A stretch of DNA of 39,453 nucleotides. It comes from an uncultured Alphaproteobacteria bacterium (GTDB taxonomy: Bacteria; Pseudomonadota; Alphaproteobacteria; RF32; CAG-239). Location: positions 1 to 39,453 of the forward strand of contig CALXLC010000016.1 in the NCBI GenBank assembly GCA_944389095.1, read 5' to 3'. Both the position numbers and the translations under genes were made by a program. Below the pieces are notes generated by a model. It did no database searches, was not told the DNA's origin, and saw only the letters and a program-made list of their open reading frames with translations. Positions 16,276 to 24,599 of the stretch are shown in pieces; the stretch's first letter is position 1; each line of letters starts with the position of its first letter.

Positions 16276-17350
16276 TGACAATCTCCGTTACTTTTTGAAT
16301 CTCGTCATTTGTCATTACCGGAGAAATCGGCAGAGAAATAATCGTCCGGTGGATTTCCTCGGTAATCGGAAAGCTCAGGTGATTCCACTCCCGATAGGCT
16401 GGCTGTTTGTGCGGCGGGGTCGGATAATGAATGATGGTCTGAACGCCGTTGTCGCTCAAATATTGCTGAAAACGGTCCCTTTCGGCCGTACGCACTGCAA
16501 AGACATGCCAAACGGCGGCCTTTTCGTCATAAGTCTGCGGCAAAATAACTGCCGGATTGGTGATGTTTTCGCGATAATATGAGGCAATCTCCCGACGGCG
16601 CGCATTATCGGCATCCAGATACGGCAACTTGACATCCAAAACGGCTGCCTGAAGTTCATCCAGACGCGAGTTCAGTCCTTTATAAAGATTATGGTATTTG
16701 CGGTCAGAGCCATAGTTGGCCAAGGCTTTTATCTTTTGATAAAGCTCCTCGTCATTGGTGGTTACGGCGCCGCCATCGCCCATACAGCCGAGATTTTTGC
16801 CGGGGTAAAAAGAAAATGCGGCGGCATCGCTCAAATTGCCGACACGGCGGTTTTGATATTCGGCACCATGCGCCTGGGCGGCGTCTTCAAAAACCTTAAG
16901 GTTATATTTCTTTGCCAAATCCCAGATTTTTTGCATCTGCACCGCTTGACCGTAAAGGTGAACAACCATAATGGCTTTGGTTCGCGAAGTGATTTTTTCT
17001 TCCACCAAATCAGGATTAATATTATATGTTTTAATATCAGGCTCAACCAATACCGGTGTGCAACCGTTGTCGGTGATGGCCAAAATTGTGGCAATGTAAG
17101 TATTGGCCGGAACAATAATTTCGTCCCCGGGACCAAATCCAGATGCCCTGATGATGAGGCGCAGCGCATCTAATCCGTTGCCGACACCCAGCGCATATTT
17201 TGTGCCGCAAAAAGCTGCAAAATTTTTGCAAAAAGTTTCATTTTCCGCGCCCTGCAGATACCAGCCTTTATCTAAAATTGTCTTAATTCTGGAATCAATT
17301 TCGCTTCTGAAACGGTTGTTTATCTTCTCTAAATCTAAAAATTTAATCAT
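16262..17350 (-). CDS. fdtB: DegT/DnrJ/EryC1-family sugar aminotransferase (FdtB/QdtB-like)
   Basis: A 362-residue PLP-dependent transaminase. The PLP lysine is Lys185 in [10 protein letters not shown], and [27 protein letters not shown] and [10 protein letters not shown] are classic for the family. With a 3,4-ketoisomerase (24147-24551) and RmlA in the same operon, the likely reaction is transamination of a dTDP-3-keto-6-deoxyhexose to dTDP-3-amino-3,6-dideoxyhexose (Fuc3N or Qui3N). The exact stereochemistry cannot be read from sequence. The start ATG overlaps the preceding gene's stop by 4 bp (ATGA). Base composition is more balanced than in its upstream neighbours. Confidence 0.87.
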   Translation of the reverse strand: MIKFLDLEKINNRFRSEIDSRIKTILDKGWYLQGAENETFCKNFAAFCGTKYALGVGNGLDALRLIIRASGFGPGDEIIVPANTYIATILAITDNGCTPVLVEPDIKTYNINPDLVEEKITSRTKAIMVVHLYGQAVQMQKIWDLAKKYNLKVFEDAAQAHGAEYQNRRVGNLSDAAAFSFYPGKNLGCMGDGGAVTTNDEELYQKIKALANYGSDRKYHNLYKGLNSRLDELQAAVLDVKLPYLDADNARRREIASYYRENITNPAVILPQTYDEKAAVWHVFAVRTAERDRFQQYLSDNGVQTIIHYPTPPHKQPAYREWNHLSFPITEEIHRTIISLPISPVMTNDEIQKVTEIVNVYR

Positions 17351-18681
17351 TTTATTATACCTTTCTTACGCAGCTTTTTGCCTAAATGTTTCCAAATTTT
17401 GTATTGCAACCTTTGGGCGCCCCCCCTGTTTACACTTTTTGATTCTTTAGCTTTATGAGTATCTTTTATGAATTCCTGAGGAAATAAAAACTTTATTTCT
17501 CCTTTTCCTTTTGAACATAAAGATATACCCAATATATCTTCCCAATTTTTTCTGTATCTTTTAAATCTGTATTTTTCTTCTATTATTTCATGACACTGGG
17601 TTACAATATCTTTTCTAAGATTTTCCTCTTTCAGAAGCCTGGAACAAACTTCTCTTGCTTCTGCCGGAGAATCATATAGGGGGATTGGTACCTTGGGGAA
17701 ATACAAATTAAAATCTTCGTGATAGTCTGAAACCAGACAGGCATTTGAGGCCATGACATCCATAATTCTTAAAGGAAAGCCACTTTTAGCCTGAAAATGA
17801 GCAATACTGATTCCTATTTTGGAATTATTATAAATACGTTGATTATCTGCTAATGTGTATACTCTCTCACCATGAAAACTCAAGGCTATTTCCGGATAAT
17901 AATTGAATTTTGTAATCCAGGATTCAGTCCCGTAAAGCTCTAATCCTAAATCGGCAATTGCTGATAATGTTTTAATTCTTTTGGTTGAACAAAGAAAGGC
18001 CCCTATTGTTTCGACCGATAAATTTTTTTGCAAATATTGTGATGATATTGATAGATTTTGGAGAATATTTTCCTTAGATGTAAACGGATTTTTTTCAATA
18101 TATCGGCATATATCTTTAAATTCGTTAATATCTGTTGCAGAAGGGAGACTCAGCATAAAATTACGAATAAAATCCGTATAGTTAAAAAAAGTACCAATAA
18201 ACGATATATTTGTATTAGGTTGTTTTTTATTTGCTCTGACAGACGTAAAAACGGGAACTCTGTAAATACGTGAGGTATCAATGCCCAGATGATCATGGAT
18301 ATTTTGTATAGAATCATTTGCCTGAACAAAATACAGATATTTGTTGTTCTTTTTTTGTAAAATGTGAGGATTGGAAAAATACAAATAACTATCTACTTCC
18401 AATACAATTATCGGGCAGTCAAATTCTACAGAAAAATCATAATCATAAAAACCATTATTAAAAAGAATAATTACATCCGGAGAAAAGGCTTTTATTTTTT
18501 GTATTAATGAATTCGGAGCTGTTTCCCCTTTTTCATATGAAAAAAGGCTTGAAGAGAAAAATAAAACATCATTACCGGAATTTTTAAATTCGCTTAAAAA
18601 ACTATCTAAAAAGCATGGTACGGCATATTTATTGTTTTTATCTAAATTTCCGGAATACGCAGAAATAAAAATTTTGGCCAT
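17347..18681 (-). CDS. CgeB-like glycosyltransferase
   Basis: A 444-residue GT-B-like protein. The N-terminal half has a Rossmann-type pattern ([21 protein letters not shown]). The C-terminal half has the retaining-GT segment [41 protein letters not shown] (about 310-350), including the nucleotide-sugar-binding R-x-x-D-V-x-A-x-G/N type motif of the CgeB/Glyco_trans_1_2 family. The gene is strongly AT-rich. A run of seven G (minus strand, 17420-17426) lies just before a basic C-terminal tail, [17 protein letters not shown], that also occurs at the end of the next protein upstream. It probably transfers a sugar in surface glycan assembly; specificity is unknown. Confidence 0.75.
   Translation of the reverse strand: MAKIFISAYSGNLDKNNKYAVPCFLDSFLSEFKNSGNDVLFFSSSLFSYEKGETAPNSLIQKIKAFSPDVIILFNNGFYDYDFSVEFDCPIIVLEVDSYLYFSNPHILQKKNNKYLYFVQANDSIQNIHDHLGIDTSRIYRVPVFTSVRANKKQPNTNISFIGTFFNYTDFIRNFMLSLPSATDINEFKDICRYIEKNPFTSKENILQNLSISSQYLQKNLSVETIGAFLCSTKRIKTLSAIADLGLELYGTESWITKFNYYPEIALSFHGERVYTLADNQRIYNNSKIGISIAHFQAKSGFPLRIMDVMASNACLVSDYHEDFNLYFPKVPIPLYDSPAEAREVCSRLLKEENLRKDIVTQCHEIIEEKYRFKRYRKNWEDILGISLCSKGKGEIKFLFPQEFIKDTHKAKESKSVNRGGAQRLQYKIWKHLGKKLRKKGIIK
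17420..17426 (-). repeat. G7 tract near the 3' end of the CgeB-like gene
   Basis: Seven G on the coding strand, codons for Arg-Gly-Gly, about 20 codons before the stop. A one-base slip would replace the basic C-terminal tail. Confidence 0.7.
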
Positions 18682-18699
18682 TTTATTTTCCTTTACTTA

Positions 18700-19956
18700 T
18701 CAGATAATTCCTTCTTGACGAAGTTTTTTATTAAGGTGTTTCCAAATTTTGTATCTAAACTTATTTTTTAGATTTTTAATTTTTCTATCTGGAAGCAATT
18801 TTTCTGTACTTTTGGGTTTGAGCCTTTTGGCATCAGAAATATTTTCCTTAATATATTTTAAAATGGCTTTCCCATATCTTCCATCTGCAGGAACCCCTTT
18901 TAACAAAAAACTTTTCACCTTTTGGCGCTCTTGAAATTTGGAATCTTTTCCTCCAATTATCGTATCTATGTGCTTTATCATTTCTTCTATATTTTGAGCA
19001 ACATATGCGGCGCTATAAATTTCTTTTCCAATCTTGTTAAGTTTTACTGCCGTCGGAGTATATATGTATGGTTTGGCCGTTAATGCATATTCTACAAATG
19101 TTGAACTATAATCGCCGATATATAAATCGGCATTCATAACTTCATCCAGAAAATCATCCGTATCAATTACTTCTGTATTTGGCTGTTCGTTAAAATATGT
19201 GATAATATTGTCAAATTCTTCTTTACACATAATTGACCGTTGCAACAAAAATCCTTCTAAATTAGGATGGCGCAGGAATATAAATTCTATCTCTGGGTGT
19301 TTTCTGCTGTAATATTGAAAAAAGTAGATGTATTTTAAAAAATTACTTTCACCTATTGTTCCCAACCACCTAGGTTTCCAAACTATTGTAAATTTGTTTC
19401 TTTTTTGTTTAACCGGACATTCTTTGCAATTTCTCATATACTTTTCGCATTTTACATATCCGGCGGTTACGGCAATTCCCGGATAATACTCATTTAATAT
19501 TTTTGTATTTTCAATTGTTTCGTTAAACGACTTCCATAAATTTTGGTAATTTTGAACCTTATATACCCAATTTTTATAATATTCTCCGCTGTATTCAATC
19601 ATACTGCATCCATACGAAACAGTGACCACCGCTGCAAAACTTGATAAATAACTACTTTTATACAGTTTCGAAGCATAGGCGTTATCGTATGGCGTTTGAA
19701 TAAAAATGATATCCGGAGATAATCCTTTTAAATCCAAGTAAGTTTTTGATGATGCGTCATATCCTACTATGTAAGGATATCTTTTTTCATCCATCATCTT
19801 CTGTAAATCTGTTATTGAATAATGAGTTGTCAGATAATCAAAAGGAATTAAAACAAAAGTCCATTCTATCTCCGGATCTTTTATTGCCTCTAAGTAAAGA
19901 GTATCATAAGTATTGGTAAACAGCTGATTTACAATAGCGAAAATTTTAATTTTCAT
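18700..19956 (-). CDS. TagB/CDP-glycerol glycerophosphotransferase-like protein
   Basis: A 418-residue GT-B-like protein of the CDP-glycerol:poly-glycerophosphate glycerophosphotransferase family. Indicators are IVWKPRW (about 190), FLRHPNLEG, and ADLYIGDYSSTFVEYALTAKPYIYT (about 293-317), which resembles the D-x-x-S-D-x-S-S-x-x-x-E/D-x pattern of TagB/TagF. It could add a polyol-phosphate or act as an ordinary glycosyltransferase. The same basic C-terminal tail as in the CgeB-like protein (YKIWKHLNKKLRQEGII) is present. It is AT-rich, overlaps the preceding gene by 11 bp and is separated by 18 bp from the next. Confidence 0.7.
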   Translation of the reverse strand: MKIKIFAIVNQLFTNTYDTLYLEAIKDPEIEWTFVLIPFDYLTTHYSITDLQKMMDEKRYPYIVGYDASSKTYLDLKGLSPDIIFIQTPYDNAYASKLYKSSYLSSFAAVVTVSYGCSMIEYSGEYYKNWVYKVQNYQNLWKSFNETIENTKILNEYYPGIAVTAGYVKCEKYMRNCKECPVKQKRNKFTIVWKPRWLGTIGESNFLKYIYFFQYYSRKHPEIEFIFLRHPNLEGFLLQRSIMCKEEFDNIITYFNEQPNTEVIDTDDFLDEVMNADLYIGDYSSTFVEYALTAKPYIYTPTAVKLNKIGKEIYSAAYVAQNIEEMIKHIDTIIGGKDSKFQERQKVKSFLLKGVPADGRYGKAILKYIKENISDAKRLKPKSTEKLLPDRKIKNLKNKFRYKIWKHLNKKLRQEGII

Positions 19957-20887
19957 TTTTATAGTCCCAAATTAAGATTGGCTTTAATGAGCATTTGCAT
20001 CCTATTCCTTCTTTAAAATCACATAGGCCGCAGTTAGGTATGCTATCTTCCGTTGAAGTGCCGATATCTATTATTTTAAATTTTGAAGTGCTATAATATT
20101 TGAATACGTTATAACTTAAAAAATTCATCGGGCATAATTTATTGGATTCCCGGATATTTCCCCAATATACAACTCTTAATATTTCGTCGTTTATTTGATG
20201 AACCAAAGCTGAAGCTATAGGCATATTATTTTCATCTTTTACCAGAAAGAAATCGCTCGGAATAATTTTAGATGTATCCATAACATTTTGGTATGACATC
20301 CAAAGAGGATAGCCCTTTTCTTCCCGATTTTGTTTAATAACCTCATAAACAGTCTGACTGTCATTTGTTTTTTCAAAATTTAAATTATGTTTATTGGATG
20401 CTCTCAGTTTCTGTCTGGCTTTTATATCTATATTCATTTCATAATTTTCATTAAAGTCAGACAAATAATATTCAAAGTTTACATCCAATACCTCTGGCTT
20501 AAAACCATGGCAGAACAATGCATTTTCTAATTTTGTGATATGAGGCATATTATAATAACACGGTGGCAGAGATATTTTTATCTTATTGATTTTGTTGTTT
20601 TTTCCCCATTCCAATAAAGAATTTACGGCATCATGGTAATGGTTGATTTTGTTGTTAAACGTTATCTCCGAAAAACATTCAAATGATGCTGAAAAAGGAA
20701 ATTTTACAATATTATCTTTTAATCCACCAACAAAAGCAAACCGATCTTTTCCATCACGAAAAATCAAATATTTGACTTCATCAACTTTTGAGGCGTTTAA
20801 TGCATAAAATTCCGCTTGTTCAAATCTTGTAAAAGGAGAGACAACTATTTTTTTGTATTCTTCATTACTAACTTCTCGAAGTTCCAT
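19946..20887 (-). CDS. GNAT/FemAB-like acyl- or aminoacyltransferase
   Basis: A 313-residue protein. The ATG at 20887 overlaps the stop of the gene before it (TAATG) and has GGAGT upstream; a TTG five codons earlier is less likely. The pattern FTRFEQAEFYALN at the N-terminus, the basic IDIKARQKLRASNKH helix and PIASALVHQINDEILRVVYWG are typical of FemAB/Acetyltransf_6-type twin-GNAT proteins found in polysaccharide loci. It may transfer an acyl group, perhaps from the ACP in this operon. The Cys-rich segment NCGLCDFKEGIGCKC near the C-terminus is unusual and might bind metal. Confidence 0.6.
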   Translation of the reverse strand: MELREVSNEEYKKIVVSPFTRFEQAEFYALNASKVDEVKYLIFRDGKDRFAFVGGLKDNIVKFPFSASFECFSEITFNNKINHYHDAVNSLLEWGKNNKINKIKISLPPCYYNMPHITKLENALFCHGFKPEVLDVNFEYYLSDFNENYEMNIDIKARQKLRASNKHNLNFEKTNDSQTVYEVIKQNREEKGYPLWMSYQNVMDTSKIIPSDFFLVKDENNMPIASALVHQINDEILRVVYWGNIRESNKLCPMNFLSYNVFKYYSTSKFKIIDIGTSTEDSIPNCGLCDFKEGIGCKCSLKPILIWDYKNEN

Positions 20888-21555
20888 TATTTTACTCCGC
20901 AAAATTCTCTGGCTGAAATAAATTTGTTTTCTACGGCAGGATTTCCCTCATACAACTTATTGGCATGAGTTGATTTACGAACAACCGTCCCCATTGTAAT
21001 AAAATTATCTTCTGCAATTTCAATTCCATCCGCTATTGAACATCCTATTCCTAAGTAGCTGTTTTGTCCTACGATAATATTCCCTCCAAGTGTTACTCCT
21101 GCCGCAATATAACAATGATTGTCAATTTTACTCAGATGAGAAACATAAACATTTGGCCAGATAATGATATCGTCGCCCAATGAGGCACCACTTTGAATCA
21201 CAACGTTTTCCATGATGAAACAATTTTCTCCAATTTTTGTATTAGCACCAATGATTGCTTTTGAGCTTATGCAGGAAATTGTCGCATACTCTTTACTTTT
21301 TATATATTCAAATACTCGGCGACGGCTATAATTTAACTGTCCTCCGGCTATTGCCACAAAAATCTTATATTCTGAAGGAGGATATTTTTTTTCCAAATCC
21401 TCACTACTTATAACAGGCAATCCCAAGAATGTGTTTGATGTTATGTATTCTGCATTTACGACAAAACCGGTAACTTTGATATTTTGCTCTGCAAAATATT
21501 CATAAGCCAAACGAGCTGTTTCACCAACTCCAAAAATGATAATATTATTATTCAT
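20887..21555 (-). CDS. NeuD/PglD-like sugar O/N-acyltransferase
   Basis: A 222-residue two-domain protein. The N-terminal Rossmann-like half (NNNIIIFGVGETARLAYEYF) binds the sugar nucleotide in PglD-type enzymes. The C-terminal half is a left-handed beta-helix of hexapeptide repeats (IGANTKIGENCFIMENVVI, ...LGGNIIVGQNSYLGIG) that binds the acyl donor. The ATG at 21555 is favoured over the upstream frame extension and overlaps the VOC gene by 8 bp. A His in SHLSKIDNHCYI fits the catalytic His of the family. The best guess is N-acylation of the 3-amino sugar made by the FdtB-like enzyme. The acyl donor could be acetyl-CoA or, given the neighbours, an acyl-ACP. Confidence 0.82.
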   Translation of the reverse strand: MNNNIIIFGVGETARLAYEYFAEQNIKVTGFVVNAEYITSNTFLGLPVISSEDLEKKYPPSEYKIFVAIAGGQLNYSRRRVFEYIKSKEYATISCISSKAIIGANTKIGENCFIMENVVIQSGASLGDDIIIWPNVYVSHLSKIDNHCYIAAGVTLGGNIIVGQNSYLGIGCSIADGIEIAEDNFITMGTVVRKSTHANKLYEGNPAVENKFISAREFCGVK

Positions 21556-21961
21556 TATCTTTACTTTCACTTTTCTGAACAAACTCAATGAGCATCATAT
21601 TTCTAAGCATTAAAAAACAAATTTTGTAAAAATATGTAGCTTGAGTTATAGGACAAACCATAATGGCATGTGTCTCTGTCATAAATTGTTTTACATCATT
21701 TTCAATATCATCTGTTTCATATGCAAAATGGTAAAATTTATTATTTTTCTGTAAATATCCTGTTAAAGGACCATTTGGAGAAAGATTTTCAAGAAGTTCT
21801 AATGTTGGTTGATTATCTGCGGAAATGAACACCCCTTTTATTTTTTGAATTTCATCACAAAAAACTTTTGAAACTTTGTGATAACCTAGTTTTTCAAAAA
21901 AAAGATATTCTTTTTCTATATTCTGCGATGCAACACCAATATGATGCAACTTCAAATTCAT
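21548..21961 (-). CDS. VOC/glyoxalase-fold protein (methylmalonyl-CoA epimerase-like)
   Basis: A 137-residue protein with two beta-alpha-beta-beta-beta modules. It keeps plausible metal ligands: His7 in LHHIGVA, the TLELLE segment, His in FYHFAYE and Glu in LIEFV, as in methylmalonyl-CoA epimerase-type VOC enzymes. It lies between the FkbH-like gene (1-bp gap) and the NeuD-like gene (8-bp overlap), so it probably acts on the ACP-bound acyl group or the acyl-sugar. The specific reaction is unknown; an epimerase or lyase role is inference. Confidence 0.65.
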   Translation of the reverse strand: MNLKLHHIGVASQNIEKEYLFFEKLGYHKVSKVFCDEIQKIKGVFISADNQPTLELLENLSPNGPLTGYLQKNNKFYHFAYETDDIENDVKQFMTETHAIMVCPITQATYFYKICFLMLRNMMLIEFVQKSESKDNE

Positions 21962-21962
21962 T

Positions 21963-23540
21963 TTACATTACCTTTAAAATCAAACCATCCATGGGGACTG
22001 TTTCCGGAATGGAATAATAAACTGTTCCCCGGTTTTCGGATAAACTTTTGCCGGTTAACTGTTTTAACCAATTTATGGCCGGCGCATTGCGATCCCCTTT
22101 TTGATAATTAATATTTGCAGCAGCCGTTGTTCCCAACTGTTGTTGCGCAAGAACAAACAAATACGACAGCATGATATTTTCTAAATTACGCCCAAGTGCT
22201 CGGCAAGAGACGGTCAATTCATCTACTTCTAATTTATCATTTTGCTTGTGAGCGGCCAAAATGGCGATAATTCCGCTGTCAGACAAATTATCCGACATAT
22301 GGATTGTGATAATACACCTTCCTGTCGTCTGCATAAACTCTTTGACATCTGTCTCCTTGTAACGGGCATAGGTCAAAATAAACTGATTAGTTTTCCCAAA
22401 CAATTCGGCAACTCTGGTTATTTGTTCCTCGCGGTTTATGCCATATATCAACTTAATCCCCAATTTTTCAAAATATTCTTTTGGAGAAAGAGATTGCGCT
22501 AATTTTGCACGTTCAACATTAGCACGCACATCTGTTGCGCGAATGGCATCCTCCGCCGAGTTTTTCAATTTTAGTAATCCCGGAAAATAGTTTATCATCT
22601 GTAAAGTAGTTTCCGGATCTTCCGCAAGAATAGTCTTGACCCCTAATCCAGCCATTTCTACATTTTGAATTTCTGCCGGGTTATCATCAATAAAAAGCAT
22701 GGCATCGGTATTAATATTGAGTGTTTTGGCAAGTTTTGATATATTGTCCGCTTTGCTGTCCCAATTTATTTGAACGGCCGCAAAATCTTCCCTACGAAGC
22801 GGAAAATCTGTTCTCTGAGCAAACAGCGTCTTGACATCTTGCTCCTCATTTTTTGATGCTATACATAGGAAAAAACCCTGCTGTTTCAGCTCTTTTAGCT
22901 TTTGCTGAAGTTTACAATATGGCTTTAATCCCTCAATACCATCTTCGCCAAGAATACCTTGATATAATGTATTATCCAAATCGACGATAATTGCTTTCAG
23001 CGATGGTTGTAAGAGCGCGGGAAAATATTTCAGTCCAAGAATCTGAGCCAGTTTCAGGCTTGCTTTATTAGATAAGCGGGTTCCGGAATAGGCTTCTTTT
23101 TTTTCATCATATGCCTCCTGCCCCAAGCCGGTTAAAAAATTATCTACATGTAAAGCATAGCAATCGGTTGTTATATTTTCCAAATTAAGTTCATAATTTC
23201 CTGTATAAGCAATTAAAATCGGCGATTTTCCCAGACTTCTCAAGCTCAACGCACGATCTCTGACAAAACCTTCGGCAAGTTTAGAATTATAGCGGTTTAT
23301 ATCAATCCAAATCAATTGAATGTCAGCTTCTTTATACTGGAAATTCAAACTATCATCGTAGTCGCTATAAATAAATTCTGCTTCCATTTCCGTATAATTA
23401 AAAAAAGAATTTAATGCCGAAGCAATCATTTCAAACGAATGATTGCGATAAACGGCCACCTTGACATGTCGTTTAACAGCTTTTCTTTCTTGCTGCATAA
23501 TGTCCAATCGCTTTGGCGTTTCTTCAAAAAGCGCAAGCAT
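21963..23540 (-). CDS. FkbH-like HAD-IIIC protein (putative glyceryl-ACP synthase)
   Basis: A 525-residue protein with an N-terminal domain (about 1-175) and an FkbH/HAD-IIIC domain. The HAD motif is IIVDLDNTLYQGILGEDG with the nucleophile Asp187 and Asp189; the later motif MLFIDDNPAE holds the metal aspartates. A GNAT-like C-terminal part follows (ARYKETDVKEF...TVSCRALGRNLENIML). Known FkbH proteins dephosphorylate 1,3-bisphosphoglycerate and load glyceryl onto a partner ACP. The ACP gene overlaps its start by 1 bp, which supports that role. This is a polysaccharide locus rather than a polyketide locus, so the glyceryl unit may modify a sugar. Confidence 0.82.
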   Translation of the reverse strand: MLALFEETPKRLDIMQQERKAVKRHVKVAVYRNHSFEMIASALNSFFNYTEMEAEFIYSDYDDSLNFQYKEADIQLIWIDINRYNSKLAEGFVRDRALSLRSLGKSPILIAYTGNYELNLENITTDCYALHVDNFLTGLGQEAYDEKKEAYSGTRLSNKASLKLAQILGLKYFPALLQPSLKAIIVDLDNTLYQGILGEDGIEGLKPYCKLQQKLKELKQQGFFLCIASKNEEQDVKTLFAQRTDFPLRREDFAAVQINWDSKADNISKLAKTLNINTDAMLFIDDNPAEIQNVEMAGLGVKTILAEDPETTLQMINYFPGLLKLKNSAEDAIRATDVRANVERAKLAQSLSPKEYFEKLGIKLIYGINREEQITRVAELFGKTNQFILTYARYKETDVKEFMQTTGRCIITIHMSDNLSDSGIIAILAAHKQNDKLEVDELTVSCRALGRNLENIMLSYLFVLAQQQLGTTAAANINYQKGDRNAPAINWLKQLTGKSLSENRGTVYYSIPETVPMDGLILKVM

Positions 23541-23767
23541 TACTTTGTTAACTCCTTAACTTTTTGAATAATTTTTTGCATTGTCGTCATTTGCGGAATA
23601 TCCTCCGGAATAAAGGAAACTCCGAGTTCATCTTCTATGGTTACAATAATTTCAATATGTTTCATGGAATCCCATTCATAACAATTTTCCATTGATACAT
23701 CGTCATTCGGTGAAATTTCTTTTTTTAAAATAACACTTAGAATTTTCGCGATTTTTTCTTCTATCAT
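23540..23767 (-). CDS. Acyl carrier protein
   Basis: A 75-residue, four-helix acidic carrier protein. Ser34 in WDSMKH is the phosphopantetheine site (DSxxH in place of the usual DSL). It starts in a 4-bp ATGA overlap with the cupin gene and ends in a 1-bp overlap with the FkbH-like gene. It is not the housekeeping fatty-acid ACP, since it is divergent and sits inside a sugar operon. It most likely carries the glyceryl or other hydroxyacyl group made by FkbH. Confidence 0.85.
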   Translation of the reverse strand: MIEEKIAKILSVILKKEISPNDDVSMENCYEWDSMKHIEIIVTIEDELGVSFIPEDIPQMTTMQKIIQKVKELTK

Positions 23768-24144
23768 TTATTGTTTCCCTTTATAAAATCCTCATAATTG
23801 TTTATATACTCATCCTTATCATATTTCTGATCTGAAAAGACTGTTAAAACAGCATCTTCAGAAAAATCGTACATTCTTTTCCAAATCATTTTATCCAGGT
23901 ACAGAAATTTTGCGCGATTATTTAATCGGACGATTTGTTTTTCTTTTCCGTCATCCACTTCTATACTGCAATGACCTTTGATACAGTTCATTACAAACCT
24001 GGACTTTTGATTGGCATGATTTCCTCTGTCTTGGGCTTTTTTGACATCGTAGATATAAAAGGCCCGACATGCATCAAACGGAAAGCCTGTTTGAATTCCC
24101 AAATCAAAAGGTATCGGCAATTTTGTTATTTCAGACGCAAACAT
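23764..24144 (-). CDS. Divergent FdtA/WxcM-like cupin (second copy)
   Basis: A 126-residue cupin of the sugar 3,4-ketoisomerase family, tandem paralogue of the next gene. The active-site stretch reads DRGNHANQK, so the first histidine (His43) is kept but the second His of the usual RGxHAHK is Asn45. The C-terminal family signature (FSDQKYDKDEYI) is intact. Its active site is therefore altered: it may isomerise with a different outcome, bind only, or support its partner. One extra G in the preceding G9 tract would fuse it to the canonical copy. The ATG follows the G-run at SD distance. Confidence 0.75.
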   Translation of the reverse strand: MFASEITKLPIPFDLGIQTGFPFDACRAFYIYDVKKAQDRGNHANQKSRFVMNCIKGHCSIEVDDGKEKQIVRLNNRAKFLYLDKMIWKRMYDFSEDAVLTVFSDQKYDKDEYINNYEDFIKGNNK

Positions 24145-24146
24145 CG

Positions 24147-24551
24147 CTACCCCCCCCCTCGAGCTAATTCTTTGAAATTACTATATTTTTTTATATAATC
24201 AGCTTCATCATAAGGTTCGGAGGCGAGGACCATCACAACACAATCAGGACTGAAGTTTGTAAATTCACGCCAGATGTTATGGCGAATATACAACCCCTGC
24301 GCCGGATTGTTTAAATGGACGGTTTCCCGCTTTGTGCCGTTATCAAGAATAAAATCACAACTTCCGGACAAACAAATAATCATTTGCTCCAATTTTCGAT
24401 GAGCATGCCTGCCGCGCACAACATCTTTGTCCGTTCCCCAAATGTAATAGACACGTCTGATTTCAAACGGAAAATCGGCTCCTTTTTCTAAAGCCACCAA
24501 TTTTCCCGAATGGTCACCGTGGACGGGAAAATCATAAAGTTTGTACATCAT
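24147..24551 (-). CDS. fdtA: dTDP-4-oxo-6-deoxyhexose 3,4-ketoisomerase (FdtA-like)
   Basis: A 134-residue cupin. The active site VRGRHAHRKLEQ carries His49 and His51, the residues expected in FdtA/QdtA/TylM3 enzymes, and the C-terminal ASEPYDEADYIKKY signature is present. It moves the keto group from C4 to C3 of dTDP-4-oxo-6-deoxyglucose before transamination by the FdtB-like enzyme. The start may be either of two adjacent ATGs at 24551 or 24548. The gene ends in Arg-Gly-Gly-Gly encoded by a run of nine G (minus strand of 24150-24158), an unusual 3' end with potential for slippage. Confidence 0.85.
   Translation of the reverse strand: MMYKLYDFPVHGDHSGKLVALEKGADFPFEIRRVYYIWGTDKDVVRGRHAHRKLEQMIICLSGSCDFILDNGTKRETVHLNNPAQGLYIRHNIWREFTNFSPDCVVMVLASEPYDEADYIKKYSNFKELARGGG
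24150..24158 (-). repeat. G9 homopolymer tract at the fdtA/cupin junction
   Basis: Nine consecutive G on the coding (minus) strand in an AT-rich operon, immediately before the TAG stop. It is the longest G or C run in the window. Loss of one G gives a six-codon altered end; gain of one G places the downstream cupin in frame. Confidence 0.9.
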
Positions 24552-24599
24552 CTCCGGGTGAGCTCCTTAAAGCCGGTGCGGAGAATAAAATTCCGGGCG

